64,000 nt of DNA from Alphaproteobacteria bacterium (GTDB lineage: Bacteria > Pseudomonadota > Alphaproteobacteria > UBA6615), in the NCBI GenBank assembly GCA_021774445.1, contig JAJFJA010000056.1, positions 144,347-208,346 on the forward strand, written 5' to 3'. A model generated the notes under the pieces. That model did not search any database. It was not told the origin of the DNA and worked only from the letters and a program-made list of their open reading frames with translations. This document shows positions 8,809 to 16,812 of this stretch, piece by piece (the stretch's first letter is position 1; every line of letters starts with the position of its first letter). A program made the position numbers and the translations under genes.

Positions 8809-9762
8809 ATGAGCTACAGCCCGGCGCAAAAACCAACCCTGTATTTTATTGGCGTGACGACGGGAAATAGCTCGATCATGCGCGTGTTCCCGGCATGGTG
8901 TGACGCCCTCGGGTTGGGGGATGTTGCGATCGAGGGAATGGATTTTGCACCGCATGCCGAACCGCGGCTCTATCGAGAGGCGGTTGCCTTCATCAAGGGT
9001 GATGCGTTGGCGAAGGGTGCCCTGGTGACGACGCACAAGCTGGACTTGTTCGCGGCCTGCGCGGACATGTTCGACAGCCTTGATGACCATGCCCAATTGA
9101 TGGCCGAGGTCAGCTGCCTGTCGAAACGCGGTGGCCGGCTCATCGGCCATGCGAAGGATCCAATTTCGTCGGGCTTGGCGATCGACGGCTTTTTGCCGCC
9201 AAGTCATTTTGCCAAGACAGACGCCGCGGTATTCGCCATGGGGGCCGGCGGATCGACCATCGCCCTGACCTGGCATTTGCTGCAGAAATCGCGGGGCCGG
9301 AACCGTCCGGCACGTTTCGTCGTTTCCAATCGCTCGCCGTCGCGGTTGGACCATATTCGCCGGATTCATGAAGCGATCGGGGCGGACCTGCCGATCGACT
9401 ATGTGCTGGCTCCGGCGCCGGAGGACAACGACCGGGTGCTCGCGTCGTTGCCGAGCGGCTCTTTGGTTATCAATGCGACGGGCCTGGGCAAGGATGCACC
9501 GGGATCGCCGCTCAGCGGCCGCGCGGATTTTCCCGATCGCGGCATCGTATGGGAGCTGAATTATCGCGGCGATTTGATGTTCCTCGACCAGGCGCGTGGG
9601 CAACGGGCCGGTAAATCACTGCAGATAGAAGATGGCTGGACCTACTTCATCCATGGCTGGACGCGGGTGATCGCCGAAGTGTTCGACATTGCCATCCCGA
9701 CGGAAGGCGCCGAATTCGGCCGCCTCTCCGAGATAGCCCGGGCGGCGCGTGGGCGGACCTAG
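8809..9762 (+). CDS. Shikimate dehydrogenase-like NAD(P)-dependent oxidoreductase
   Basis: A 317-residue protein with the two-domain shikimate/quinate dehydrogenase fold. It keeps a catalytic Lys in GALVTTHKLDLF, an Asp in GHAKDPISSG and a dinucleotide-binding FAMGAGGSTIALTW. It lacks the AroE N-terminal SxSPxxHN substrate motif (TTGNSSIMRVFPAW is in its place) and the C-terminal QxxxW of true shikimate dehydrogenases. It is therefore probably not the biosynthetic AroE, but an enzyme for a related cyclic polyol or sugar acid. It starts 19 bases after pgiA on the same strand and overlaps the convergent SDR by 4 bases. Confidence 0.75.
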   Translation: MSYSPAQKPTLYFIGVTTGNSSIMRVFPAWCDALGLGDVAIEGMDFAPHAEPRLYREAVAFIKGDALAKGALVTTHKLDLFAACADMFDSLDDHAQLMAEVSCLSKRGGRLIGHAKDPISSGLAIDGFLPPSHFAKTDAAVFAMGAGGSTIALTWHLLQKSRGRNRPARFVVSNRSPSRLDHIRRIHEAIGADLPIDYVLAPAPEDNDRVLASLPSGSLVINATGLGKDAPGSPLSGRADFPDRGIVWELNYRGDLMFLDQARGQRAGKSLQIEDGWTYFIHGWTRVIAEVFDIAIPTEGAEFGRLSEIARAARGRT

Positions 9763-10505
9763 TGGGTCGTACCGACCGTGGTCGCGGGCAGCACAATGCG
9801 TTCGCCGTTCAGGGTGCACTCGGGGGACGCCAGGGCGACGAATTCGTCGGTAATGTGCTGCGGTTGCTGCAGGGTCGCGGGATCCTCACCGGGGTAGGCT
9901 TGGCTGCGCAGTCGCGTGGCGATCGGGCCGGGCTCGATCAGGTTAACATTGAGCGAGGTCTTGGCGTTCTCAAGCGCCCAAGTCTGGGCCATGGTCGCCA
10001 GCGCTGCTTTGGCGGCGGCGTAGGGTCCCCAGTAGGCCCGCGGCGCGCGGGCGACCTCGGCGGTGACAAAGATGGCACGGCCCGCCGGCGAGAGGCGCAG
10101 CAGGGGATCGAGGATGCGGATCAGGCGCCAATTTGCGTGCACGACGACATCGAAAACTTCGGCCCAGGTTTGCGGCGTGACGTGGCCAAGCGGAGACAGG
10201 GTGCCGAGGATCGCGGCGTTGGCGACGAAGATATCGAGCTTGCCGTAACGTTCGAGCAAGGGCGGGCCAAGATTATCGAGATGCTCGTGGCGGCGCAGAT
10301 CCTGGACGACCAAGGTGGCGCTGCCGCCGGCCTGTCGGATGGCATCATCGACTTCCTCAAGTCCGCCCTGGGTGCGCGCCAGCAGCAAGACATGGGCGCC
10401 CTCGCCGGCGAGACGCCGGGCGACCGCCGCGCCAATACCACGCGAGGCTCCGGTGACCAGGGCGATACGGCCAGCCAGCGGCTGGTGTGCGGTTTGTATG
10501 GGCAT
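9759..10505 (-). CDS. Short-chain dehydrogenase/reductase lacking the catalytic Ser
   Basis: A 248-residue classical SDR with TGASRGIGAAVARRL as the cofactor loop, NAAILG in place of NNAG, and the YxxxK pair in YWGPYAAAKAAL. It resembles the YciK-like proteins common next to purF in alphaproteobacteria. The position 13 residues before the catalytic Tyr, normally Ser, is Ala (VTAEVAR), with Glu next to it, so standard SDR proton relay should be impaired. Substrate unknown. It lies just downstream of purF on the same strand (21-base gap). Confidence 0.85.
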   Translation of the reverse strand: MPIQTAHQPLAGRIALVTGASRGIGAAVARRLAGEGAHVLLLARTQGGLEEVDDAIRQAGGSATLVVQDLRRHEHLDNLGPPLLERYGKLDIFVANAAILGTLSPLGHVTPQTWAEVFDVVVHANWRLIRILDPLLRLSPAGRAIFVTAEVARAPRAYWGPYAAAKAALATMAQTWALENAKTSLNVNLIEPGPIATRLRSQAYPGEDPATLQQPQHITDEFVALASPECTLNGERIVLPATTVGTTH

Positions 10506-10526
10506 GGCTGAGCGAGATTCCAGCGT

Positions 10527-11987
10527 CTAGGCCGGGCCAACAAGGAGGGACAATTGGGCCTGGGTGTTGCCGCCATCCTTGTCGGTGAGCCGGGTCGGGT
10601 AGTCGCCGGTGAAACAGGCGTCACAATATTGCGGCGCCGCCTCGTTGCGGCCCGGTTCAGCCATGGCGCGGTAAAGGCCGTCGATAGAGATGAATGCCAG
10701 GCTATCGACGCCGATCTCCTTGGTCATGCCCGCGACATCATGCCGATGAGCCAGCAGCTCCTCTTGGCTCGGGGTGTTGACGCCATAGAAGCAGGAGTGG
10801 GTCGCCGGCGGGCTGGAGATGCGCATATGCACGGAAACCGCCCCCGCGTTGCGCACCATCTCGACAATTTTGCGGGATGTGGTGCCGCGAACAATGCTGT
10901 CATCGACGAGTACGACGTCTTTACCGGCGAGCGGGGCGCTGTTGGCGTTGTGCTTGAGGCGGACGCCGAGATGGCGGATTTCGTCGGAAGGTTCGATAAA
11001 GGTGCGGCCGACATAGTGGTTGCGGATGAGGCCCAGTTCAAAGGGTACCCCGGCCTCGTTGGCGTAACCGAGGGCAGCCGGCACGCCGCTATCGGGGACC
11101 GGGATAACGGCGTCGACCGGGACGTGGCTCTCGCGAGCAAGCTCGGCACCGATGCGCTTCCTGGTCTCGTAGACGTTCAGACCGCCATGGGTGCTGTCGG
11201 GCCGGGCAAAATAAATGTACTCGAAGATGCAAGGCCGTTGGCGAACCGTCGGGTAGGGCTTGTGGGAGTGCACGCCGGCGTTGTCGATAATGACGATTTC
11301 ACCGGGATCGACGTCGCGGACATAGCGGGCGCCGATGATATCGAGCGCGCAGGTCTCCGATGTCAGGATCCAGGCGTCTTGCAGCCGGCCAAGGACCAAG
11401 GGGCGGACGCCGAGGGGGTCGCGAGCGCCAATGACCTTGCGGCGTGACAAAGCGACCAGGGAATAGGCGCCTTCAATCTGCCGTAGGGCTTGGATGATGC
11501 GGTCCAGCAGCCGCGGGCCGGTGGCGTTGGCGATGAGATGCTGGATAACCTCGGTGTCGGTGGTCGATTGAAACAGGGCGCCGCCCTCGACCAAGATGCG
11601 GCGTAGGTCGCGGGCGTTGGTCAGGTTGCCGTTATGGCCCAAGGCCAAGCCACCGAAGGCGAAGTCGGCGTAGAGCGGCTGGATATTGCGGATTGCGGTT
11701 TCGCCGGAGGTGGCATAGCGGTTGTGGCCGATCGCCGCGGCGCCGGGCAGGCGGGCAATGGTCTCGGCGTCGCCGAAGGTGTCCCCGACCAAGCCGATGG
11801 CGCGGTGCGGATAGAAACGCTCACCGTCGAAGGAGACAATGCCGGACGCCTCTTGGCCGCGGTGCTGGAGCGCGTGGAGGCCGAGGGCGGTCAGGGCCGC
11901 GGCGTCGGGGCTGCCGAAGATACCGAAGACGCCGCACTCCTCGTGCAGCTTGTCGTCGTCAAACGGGTTGGTGGTCACACGCGTCAC
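10527..11987 (-). CDS. purF: Amidophosphoribosyltransferase PurF
   Basis: A 486-residue enzyme for the first committed step of purine synthesis (PRPP plus glutamine to phosphoribosylamine). The N-terminal nucleophile glutaminase domain begins with HEECGVFG, Cys18 becoming the catalytic residue after removal of a 17-residue propeptide. HRGQEASGI and GHNRYATSG follow. The PRPP-binding motif VVLVDDSIVRGTTS is in the C-terminal phosphoribosyltransferase domain. It overlaps cvpA by 4 bases (ATGA), a strong sign of translational coupling; the cvpA-purF pair is widely conserved. Confidence 0.96.
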   Translation of the reverse strand: MTRVTTNPFDDDKLHEECGVFGIFGSPDAAALTALGLHALQHRGQEASGIVSFDGERFYPHRAIGLVGDTFGDAETIARLPGAAAIGHNRYATSGETAIRNIQPLYADFAFGGLALGHNGNLTNARDLRRILVEGGALFQSTTDTEVIQHLIANATGPRLLDRIIQALRQIEGAYSLVALSRRKVIGARDPLGVRPLVLGRLQDAWILTSETCALDIIGARYVRDVDPGEIVIIDNAGVHSHKPYPTVRQRPCIFEYIYFARPDSTHGGLNVYETRKRIGAELARESHVPVDAVIPVPDSGVPAALGYANEAGVPFELGLIRNHYVGRTFIEPSDEIRHLGVRLKHNANSAPLAGKDVVLVDDSIVRGTTSRKIVEMVRNAGAVSVHMRISSPPATHSCFYGVNTPSQEELLAHRHDVAGMTKEIGVDSLAFISIDGLYRAMAEPGRNEAAPQYCDACFTGDYPTRLTDKDGGNTQAQLSLLVGPA

Positions 11988-12655
11988 TGGTTGCCTTCGA
12001 TCAAACGGTCGAGGTTGGTTCGGTTGTTCTCGGAATAACCGGGGTCGGCCGGTTTGGGGGCGGTCGGCGGGGCTTGGTTGAGCCTTTCGAACGTGCGCCG
12101 GGTCTGTTCAAGGCGATCGAGGCCGCTGCGGCTCTGCTCGAGAGCGATGCCGGTACGGGTGCGGATATCCTCGGGGAGGAAGTCCCGGATGAACAGGGCG
12201 GCAATTTCGACAAAGGGCCGGCTGCGCGACTCACGCAACCAGGCCGGCTCCTCCGACCCGCTAACGGTGTCGCTGAGCAGCAGGAAGGCGGTCGCGATGA
12301 CGAGACCGGCAGAAATCAGGCCGGCAACCAGGCCAAGAGAGCGGTCGAGGACATTGAGCCGGCTGTGGCGGACCCAGCCGCTGAACATGTGGCTCACAAT
12401 GTGAAAGAACACCAAGGCGACGAGGAATAGAACCGAACCGGCAACAAGGTCAGCCGCGGCGGGGATAGAGATGTATTGGCGCGCGATCGGCTGCACCAAC
12501 GGCAAACCGTATAGGGTGACGAGCGTGGCGCCGATCCAGGACGCGACGAACAGGCCGCCACGGACGAAACCAGTGGTCAGGCCAATCAAGCCGCCGATCA
12601 CCAGCATGGCGATGACGACGACGTCGAACAGGCTAATGTTCAGGCTTTCGATCAT
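11984..12655 (-). CDS. cvpA: CvpA-family membrane protein
   Basis: A 223-residue protein with about four membrane segments in the first 130 residues (FDVVVIAMLVIGGLIGLTTG, GGLFVASWIGATLVTLYGL, AADLVAGSVLFLVALVFFHI, SLGLVAGLISAGLVIATAFLL) and a charged C-terminal tail. CvpA was named for colicin V production and is linked to purF by gene order; its molecular role is unsettled (envelope homeostasis, bile and cell-wall stress resistance have been reported). It is co-transcribed with purF by overlap and lies 5 bases after radA. Confidence 0.9.
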   Translation of the reverse strand: MIESLNISLFDVVVIAMLVIGGLIGLTTGFVRGGLFVASWIGATLVTLYGLPLVQPIARQYISIPAAADLVAGSVLFLVALVFFHIVSHMFSGWVRHSRLNVLDRSLGLVAGLISAGLVIATAFLLLSDTVSGSEEPAWLRESRSRPFVEIAALFIRDFLPEDIRTRTGIALEQSRSGLDRLEQTRRTFERLNQAPPTAPKPADPGYSENNRTNLDRLIEGNQ

Positions 12656-12660
12656 GGTGG

Positions 12661-14070
12661 CTAACCCGCCGCCAAGGACGGGGTCCGACCTTGGCCGGCA
12701 AAGATCTGCACCAGGTCGGCCAGATGACTGATTTCCTCGACCTCCGGCATGGCCTGCATTTTGGCCCGTTTGCGGCCGCGCGGCGTGGGGGCAAGAACCT
12801 TGCCGAAACCGAGCTTGGCAGCCTCGCGCAGGCGCTGCTCAGGTTGGCCGACGGCGCGGATTTCACCGCCGAGGCCGATTTCTCCAAAAACCGCGGTGTC
12901 GGCCGGCATGGAATGGTCAAAATGGGCCGATACCAGCGCCGCCGCGACCGCCAAATCCGCCGCCGGCTCGGTAATCCTGAGGCCGCCGGCAACGTTGAGA
13001 TAGACGTCGGAGCCGCCCAAGTTCAAGCCGCAACGTGCCTCTAAAACCGCCAAAATCATCGATAGACGTCCACTGTCCCAGCCTACGACCGCTCGCCGCG
13101 GAGTGCCGAATGTGGAGACGGAGAGCAGAGCCTGAATCTCGACCAGGACCGGCCGCGTGCCCTCGAGCCCCGCGAAAACGGCAGTGCCACTGATACCATG
13201 GCGGCGGTCGGCAAGGAATAGTTCGGATGGGTTTGCCACTTCCGAGAGGCCGGCGTCGGTCATCTCAAAGACGCCGATCTCGTCGGTAGGGCCGAAGCGG
13301 TTCTTGTTGGTGCGCAGGATGCGGAACTGGTGGCTGCGCTCGCCCTCGAACGAAAGTACGGTGTCCACCATGTGTTCGAGCACCTTGGGACCGGCGATCA
13401 TGCCGTCTTTCGTGACATGTCCAACCAATATCAGCGAAATGCCGCGGCGCTTGGCCATGCGGGTCAGCTCTTGGGCGGAGCTGCGTACCTGGGACACGGT
13501 GCCCGGGGCGCTGTCCATGGTGTCGATATACATGGTCTGGATGGAATCGATGACCAAAACATCGGCGCTGTTCGCGGCGTCGAGGGTGGCGAGGATGTCG
13601 CGGACACTGGTCGCCGCGGCGAGGGATAGGGGGGCGTCGGCGAGGCCAAGGCGGGTTGCGCGCATACGGATCTGGTCGATGGCCTCCTCGCCGGAGATGT
13701 AGACACCGCGATGACCGGCCTTGGCCAGGCTGGCCATGGCCTGTAGCAAAAGGGTCGACTTGCCGATCCCCGGGTCGCCGCCGACCAGGATCGCCGATCC
13801 GGGAACCAGGCCGCCGCCGCAGACGCGATCCAATTCCGCAATGCCGGTGTTGCGGCGCGGCTGCTGTTTCGACTGACCGGTGAGGCCGACGAATTCCAGG
13901 CGGCGGCCGCCACGCTTGCCGTCACGGCTGCCAACGCCTTTGGGGACGACTTCGGCGGTCGCCTCCTCGGCCAAGGTGTTCCAGGCACCGCAGGCCTCAC
14001 ACCGGCCGGCCCAGCGGGCATGGCTAGCGCCGCAGGATTGACAAATGAAACTCGGGTTCGATCGTGCCAT
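12661..14070 (-). CDS. radA: DNA repair protein RadA
   Basis: A 469-residue protein with an N-terminal C4 zinc finger (Cys10, Cys13, Cys24, Cys27), a RecA-like core with Walker A GGDPGIGKSTLL, the RadA-specific KNRFG motif in LRTNKNRFG, and a C-terminal Lon-protease-like domain (DVYLNVAGGLRI, GEIGLGGEIRAV). RadA is a hexameric helicase that extends heteroduplex at recombination intermediates. It is encoded between the mlaEF and cvpA-purF genes on the same strand. Confidence 0.95.
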   Translation of the reverse strand: MARSNPSFICQSCGASHARWAGRCEACGAWNTLAEEATAEVVPKGVGSRDGKRGGRRLEFVGLTGQSKQQPRRNTGIAELDRVCGGGLVPGSAILVGGDPGIGKSTLLLQAMASLAKAGHRGVYISGEEAIDQIRMRATRLGLADAPLSLAAATSVRDILATLDAANSADVLVIDSIQTMYIDTMDSAPGTVSQVRSSAQELTRMAKRRGISLILVGHVTKDGMIAGPKVLEHMVDTVLSFEGERSHQFRILRTNKNRFGPTDEIGVFEMTDAGLSEVANPSELFLADRRHGISGTAVFAGLEGTRPVLVEIQALLSVSTFGTPRRAVVGWDSGRLSMILAVLEARCGLNLGGSDVYLNVAGGLRITEPAADLAVAAALVSAHFDHSMPADTAVFGEIGLGGEIRAVGQPEQRLREAAKLGFGKVLAPTPRGRKRAKMQAMPEVEEISHLADLVQIFAGQGRTPSLAAG

Positions 14071-14096
14071 GGGTTAGCCGATCCGTCGCCGACCCG

Positions 14097-14885
14097 TCAC
14101 CGCTTGACCTGCATCTGAATAGGACCTTCGGCGCGGCCGTTTATGAACTGATCAACATAGGGATTGTCGCAGTGGTCGATCTCACTCACCGGGCCGGACC
14201 AGACGATCTTGCCACCATGGATCATGGCGATGTGGTCGGCGATGCGTCGGGCGCTGGCCATGTCGTGGGTGATGGACAAGGCCGTGGCCCCTAGTTCCCG
14301 CACGCTCTTGACGATCAGGGCATCGATGACGCTGCCCATGATGGGATCGAGGCCCGTCGTCGGCTCGTCGAAAAACATGATCTCCGGTTGGGTGGCAATA
14401 GACCTGGCCAGCGACACGCGCTTCTGCATGCCACCAGATAATTCGGCGGGCGACAGATCGGCGACCTCCGCCGGCAGGCCGACCTGAGCCAGGATCTCGA
14501 TCGCCCGGCTGCGCGCCGCCGCGCGGGCCATGCGCTGCACCTGGATGAGGCCGAACGCGACATTTTGCCAAACCGGCAGACTGTCGAAAAGCGCGCCGCC
14601 CTGAAACAACATGCCGAACTTATGCATGATGTCTTCGCGGTCGGCGGCGCCCATGGTGGTCGTCTCCCGGCCGTCGATCATGATCGACCCCGAGTCGGGC
14701 CGAATCAGGCCGATGATGTTCTTGATCAAGACCGATTTGCCGGTGCCCGAGCCGCCGATGATGACCAGCGATTCGCCGGCCGCGATCTCCAGGTCGACGC
14801 CATCGAGTACCTGTTTGGGGCCGAACGCCTTGCGCAATTCGCGAATCTGGATCTTCGGCACACTGTATCCGGCTGCACTGGTCAT
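14097..14885 (-). CDS. mlaF: Phospholipid-trafficking ABC ATPase MlaF
   Basis: A 262-residue ABC ATPase with Walker A GGSGTGKSVLIKNI, signature LSGGMQKRVSLARS and Walker B IMFFDEPTTGLDP. The GMQKR form of the signature is typical of MlaF/Ttg2A, which powers retrograde transport of glycerophospholipids across the envelope. The start is ATG 14885, whose ATGA overlaps the mlaE stop by 4 bases; a longer open frame to 15014 lies wholly inside mlaE and is rejected. The MCE subunit gene mlaD is not adjacent. Confidence 0.9.
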   Translation of the reverse strand: MTSAAGYSVPKIQIRELRKAFGPKQVLDGVDLEIAAGESLVIIGGSGTGKSVLIKNIIGLIRPDSGSIMIDGRETTTMGAADREDIMHKFGMLFQGGALFDSLPVWQNVAFGLIQVQRMARAAARSRAIEILAQVGLPAEVADLSPAELSGGMQKRVSLARSIATQPEIMFFDEPTTGLDPIMGSVIDALIVKSVRELGATALSITHDMASARRIADHIAMIHGGKIVWSGPVSEIDHCDNPYVDQFINGRAEGPIQMQVKR

Positions 14886-15655
14886 TCGGCAAAGAACAGG
14901 GTGGTAACGATGTAGTTGGATAGGAAGATCAACACGGATGCCGAAACCACGGCGTTGGTTGTCGCTTGGCCGACACCCTGGGCGCCGCCGCGGGAGTTGT
15001 AGCCGTGATAGCACCCCATCAGGGTCAGCAGAAAACCGAAGACCGCCGCCTTGACCAAACCGGAAATGACGTCGATCGGCTGCATGAAATCCCAGGTGTT
15101 CTTGAGATAGGTCGCCGGGTTGAATCCCAATGTGAAGATGGAGACCAGATAGCCGCCGAGGACGCCGATGATATCGGCCACGAGCACGAGTAGGGGCAGC
15201 ATGAGCAGGCCGGCGATGAGGCGCGGCGCGATGAGGTATTTGTGCGGGTTTGTCGACAGGGTGGTCAGGGCATCGATTTGTTCGGTGACCCGCATGGTGC
15301 CGATCTCGGCGGCGATGGCGGCGCTGACGCGGCCGGCGACCATGAGGCCGGCAAGCACCGGTCCGAGTTCGCGGGTAATCGATACCACGACGATGTTGGG
15401 AATGGCGCTCTCGGCCGAGAAGCGCGAGAAGCCGGTAAAGCTTTGCAGCGCCAGCACCATGCCGGTGAAGATGGCGGTCAGACCGACGACCGGCAGAGAA
15501 TAGAAGCCTATCTCAAGCATCTGGCGGCCGATCTGGCGGGGGAATATCGGCGGGCGGACGCAATGTGAAACACTAAGCAGCGTGAACAGGGCAACACGGC
15601 CGATGACGGTGAAAAACGCAATCGTCGAACGGCCAATTGGCGCCAGAATGGGCAT
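14882..15655 (-). CDS. mlaE: MlaE-family ABC permease
   Basis: A 257-residue MlaE/YrbE permease with about five membrane segments. It shows the family core VVSITRELGPVLAGLMVAGRVSAAIAAEIG and MRVTEQIDAL, with LIAPRLIAGLLMLPLLVL and a C-terminal GYNSRGGAQGVG. It forms the membrane part of the phospholipid transporter with MlaF, to which it is coupled by a 4-base overlap. It follows alr by 3 bases, the usual order in this group. Confidence 0.92.
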   Translation of the reverse strand: MPILAPIGRSTIAFFTVIGRVALFTLLSVSHCVRPPIFPRQIGRQMLEIGFYSLPVVGLTAIFTGMVLALQSFTGFSRFSAESAIPNIVVVSITRELGPVLAGLMVAGRVSAAIAAEIGTMRVTEQIDALTTLSTNPHKYLIAPRLIAGLLMLPLLVLVADIIGVLGGYLVSIFTLGFNPATYLKNTWDFMQPIDVISGLVKAAVFGFLLTLMGCYHGYNSRGGAQGVGQATTNAVVSASVLIFLSNYIVTTLFFAE

Positions 15656-15658
15656 GGC

Positions 15659-16780
15659 TCAGGTGACCCGGCCGCGATAGTACAGGGTGCAGCGGGGGCC
15701 GATTCGGGTGAGCAACTCATAGCCAATGGTGCCGGCGGCCTCGGCGACATCGTCGGTGCGGGCATGGGCACCGATCAATTCGACGGCAGTGCCGGGACGC
15801 ACCTGATCGGCCGGCAAACCGGTAACGTCAATGGTGATCAAGTCCATGGAAACCCGCCCTATCACCGGAACCGCTTGGTCGCCAATAAAAACGCGGCCAC
15901 GGTTGCCCAAACCCCGGAGATATCCATCCGCGTAACCGGCAGCAACTGTCGCAATTCTGGCCCCCCGACCGGCGCGGTAGGTGGCACCGTAGCCGACGGT
16001 CATAGCCCTGTCAATGTCGCGCACCTGTAGAATTTTTGCTGTTAATTCAATAACTTGCTCCATAGGGTTCGGCCCTTTTATGAGCGGATGCAGGCCGAAC
16101 AAGGCGGCGCCGGGGCGGACGAAGTCGTAGTGATAGGACGGTGTGAGGAAGATGCCGGACGAGTTGGCCAAGCTGGCGCGATGATTGGGCAACAGCTCGG
16201 AAAGATGCTGCCGAGCGGCGGCGAAGGCGGCGCGCTGGCTTTCGTTCAGGGGCGAAGACGGGTCGTCGGCGCAGGCCAAATGACTGATAACCGCCGATAT
16301 CGAGATGCCGTCGAGCAAATCAGGTGTTGCCGCGAGCTGTGCGACATCGGCTGGGCCGAGACCGAGTCGCCCCATACCGGTATCGATATGCAGCATTGCC
16401 GGAGGCGCCGCTGGTCCGATGCTTCGCCACTCCGCAAGCTGTTCCAGGCTGTTGAGGACGGGAACCAAGCGGTGCTGGCGAAACGGCTCCAGAGACGCAG
16501 GACTGGGGCCGGAGAGCACGGCGATCTCCGCCGTGGGCAGAACGCGGCGCAGGGCGACGCCTTCGCCGGGCAGGGCGACGAAGAACATCCGGCAGCCGCT
16601 GGCCGCCAAGCTTGGGGTGATTTCAGCGGCGCCCAAACCATAGGCATCGGCCTTGACGACGGCGGCCACCTCGGCGCTCGGTGCCAGGTCGACCAAGCGG
16701 TGGTAATTGCGGCAGATGGCGTCGATATCGACGGCGAGGACCGGGGCGTCGGAGTCGGGTGGCTCTACGTCGGGATGCAT
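15659..16780 (-). CDS. alr: Alanine racemase
   Basis: A 373-residue PLP-dependent racemase making D-alanine for peptidoglycan. The PLP lysine is Lys43 in AVVKADAYGLG. The second catalytic base, Tyr, is in MTVGYGATYRAGRG. Substrate residues are in VSMDLITIDVTGLP. The length is normal. The first 12 residues (MHPDVEPPDSDA) are an unconserved extension. It lies between dnaB and mlaE. Confidence 0.94.
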   Translation of the reverse strand: MHPDVEPPDSDAPVLAVDIDAICRNYHRLVDLAPSAEVAAVVKADAYGLGAAEITPSLAASGCRMFFVALPGEGVALRRVLPTAEIAVLSGPSPASLEPFRQHRLVPVLNSLEQLAEWRSIGPAAPPAMLHIDTGMGRLGLGPADVAQLAATPDLLDGISISAVISHLACADDPSSPLNESQRAAFAAARQHLSELLPNHRASLANSSGIFLTPSYHYDFVRPGAALFGLHPLIKGPNPMEQVIELTAKILQVRDIDRAMTVGYGATYRAGRGARIATVAAGYADGYLRGLGNRGRVFIGDQAVPVIGRVSMDLITIDVTGLPADQVRPGTAVELIGAHARTDDVAEAAGTIGYELLTRIGPRCTLYYRGRVT

Positions 16781-16812
16781 TGCGGCTCAATAACGCCGGT
16801 CGGGGGAAGGGG

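Noticed and set aside
8611-9603. 330-residue open frame on the minus strand
   Set aside because: Shadow of the pgiA and shikimate-dehydrogenase-like genes; high-GC codon bias opens this frame.
12471-12731. Plus-strand frame across the cvpA and radA junction
   Set aside because: Antisense to two well supported genes and rich in Pro/Thr/Arg without pattern.
14886-15014. N-terminal extension of mlaF
   Set aside because: It is entirely inside mlaE; the 4-base overlap start at 14885 is standard.
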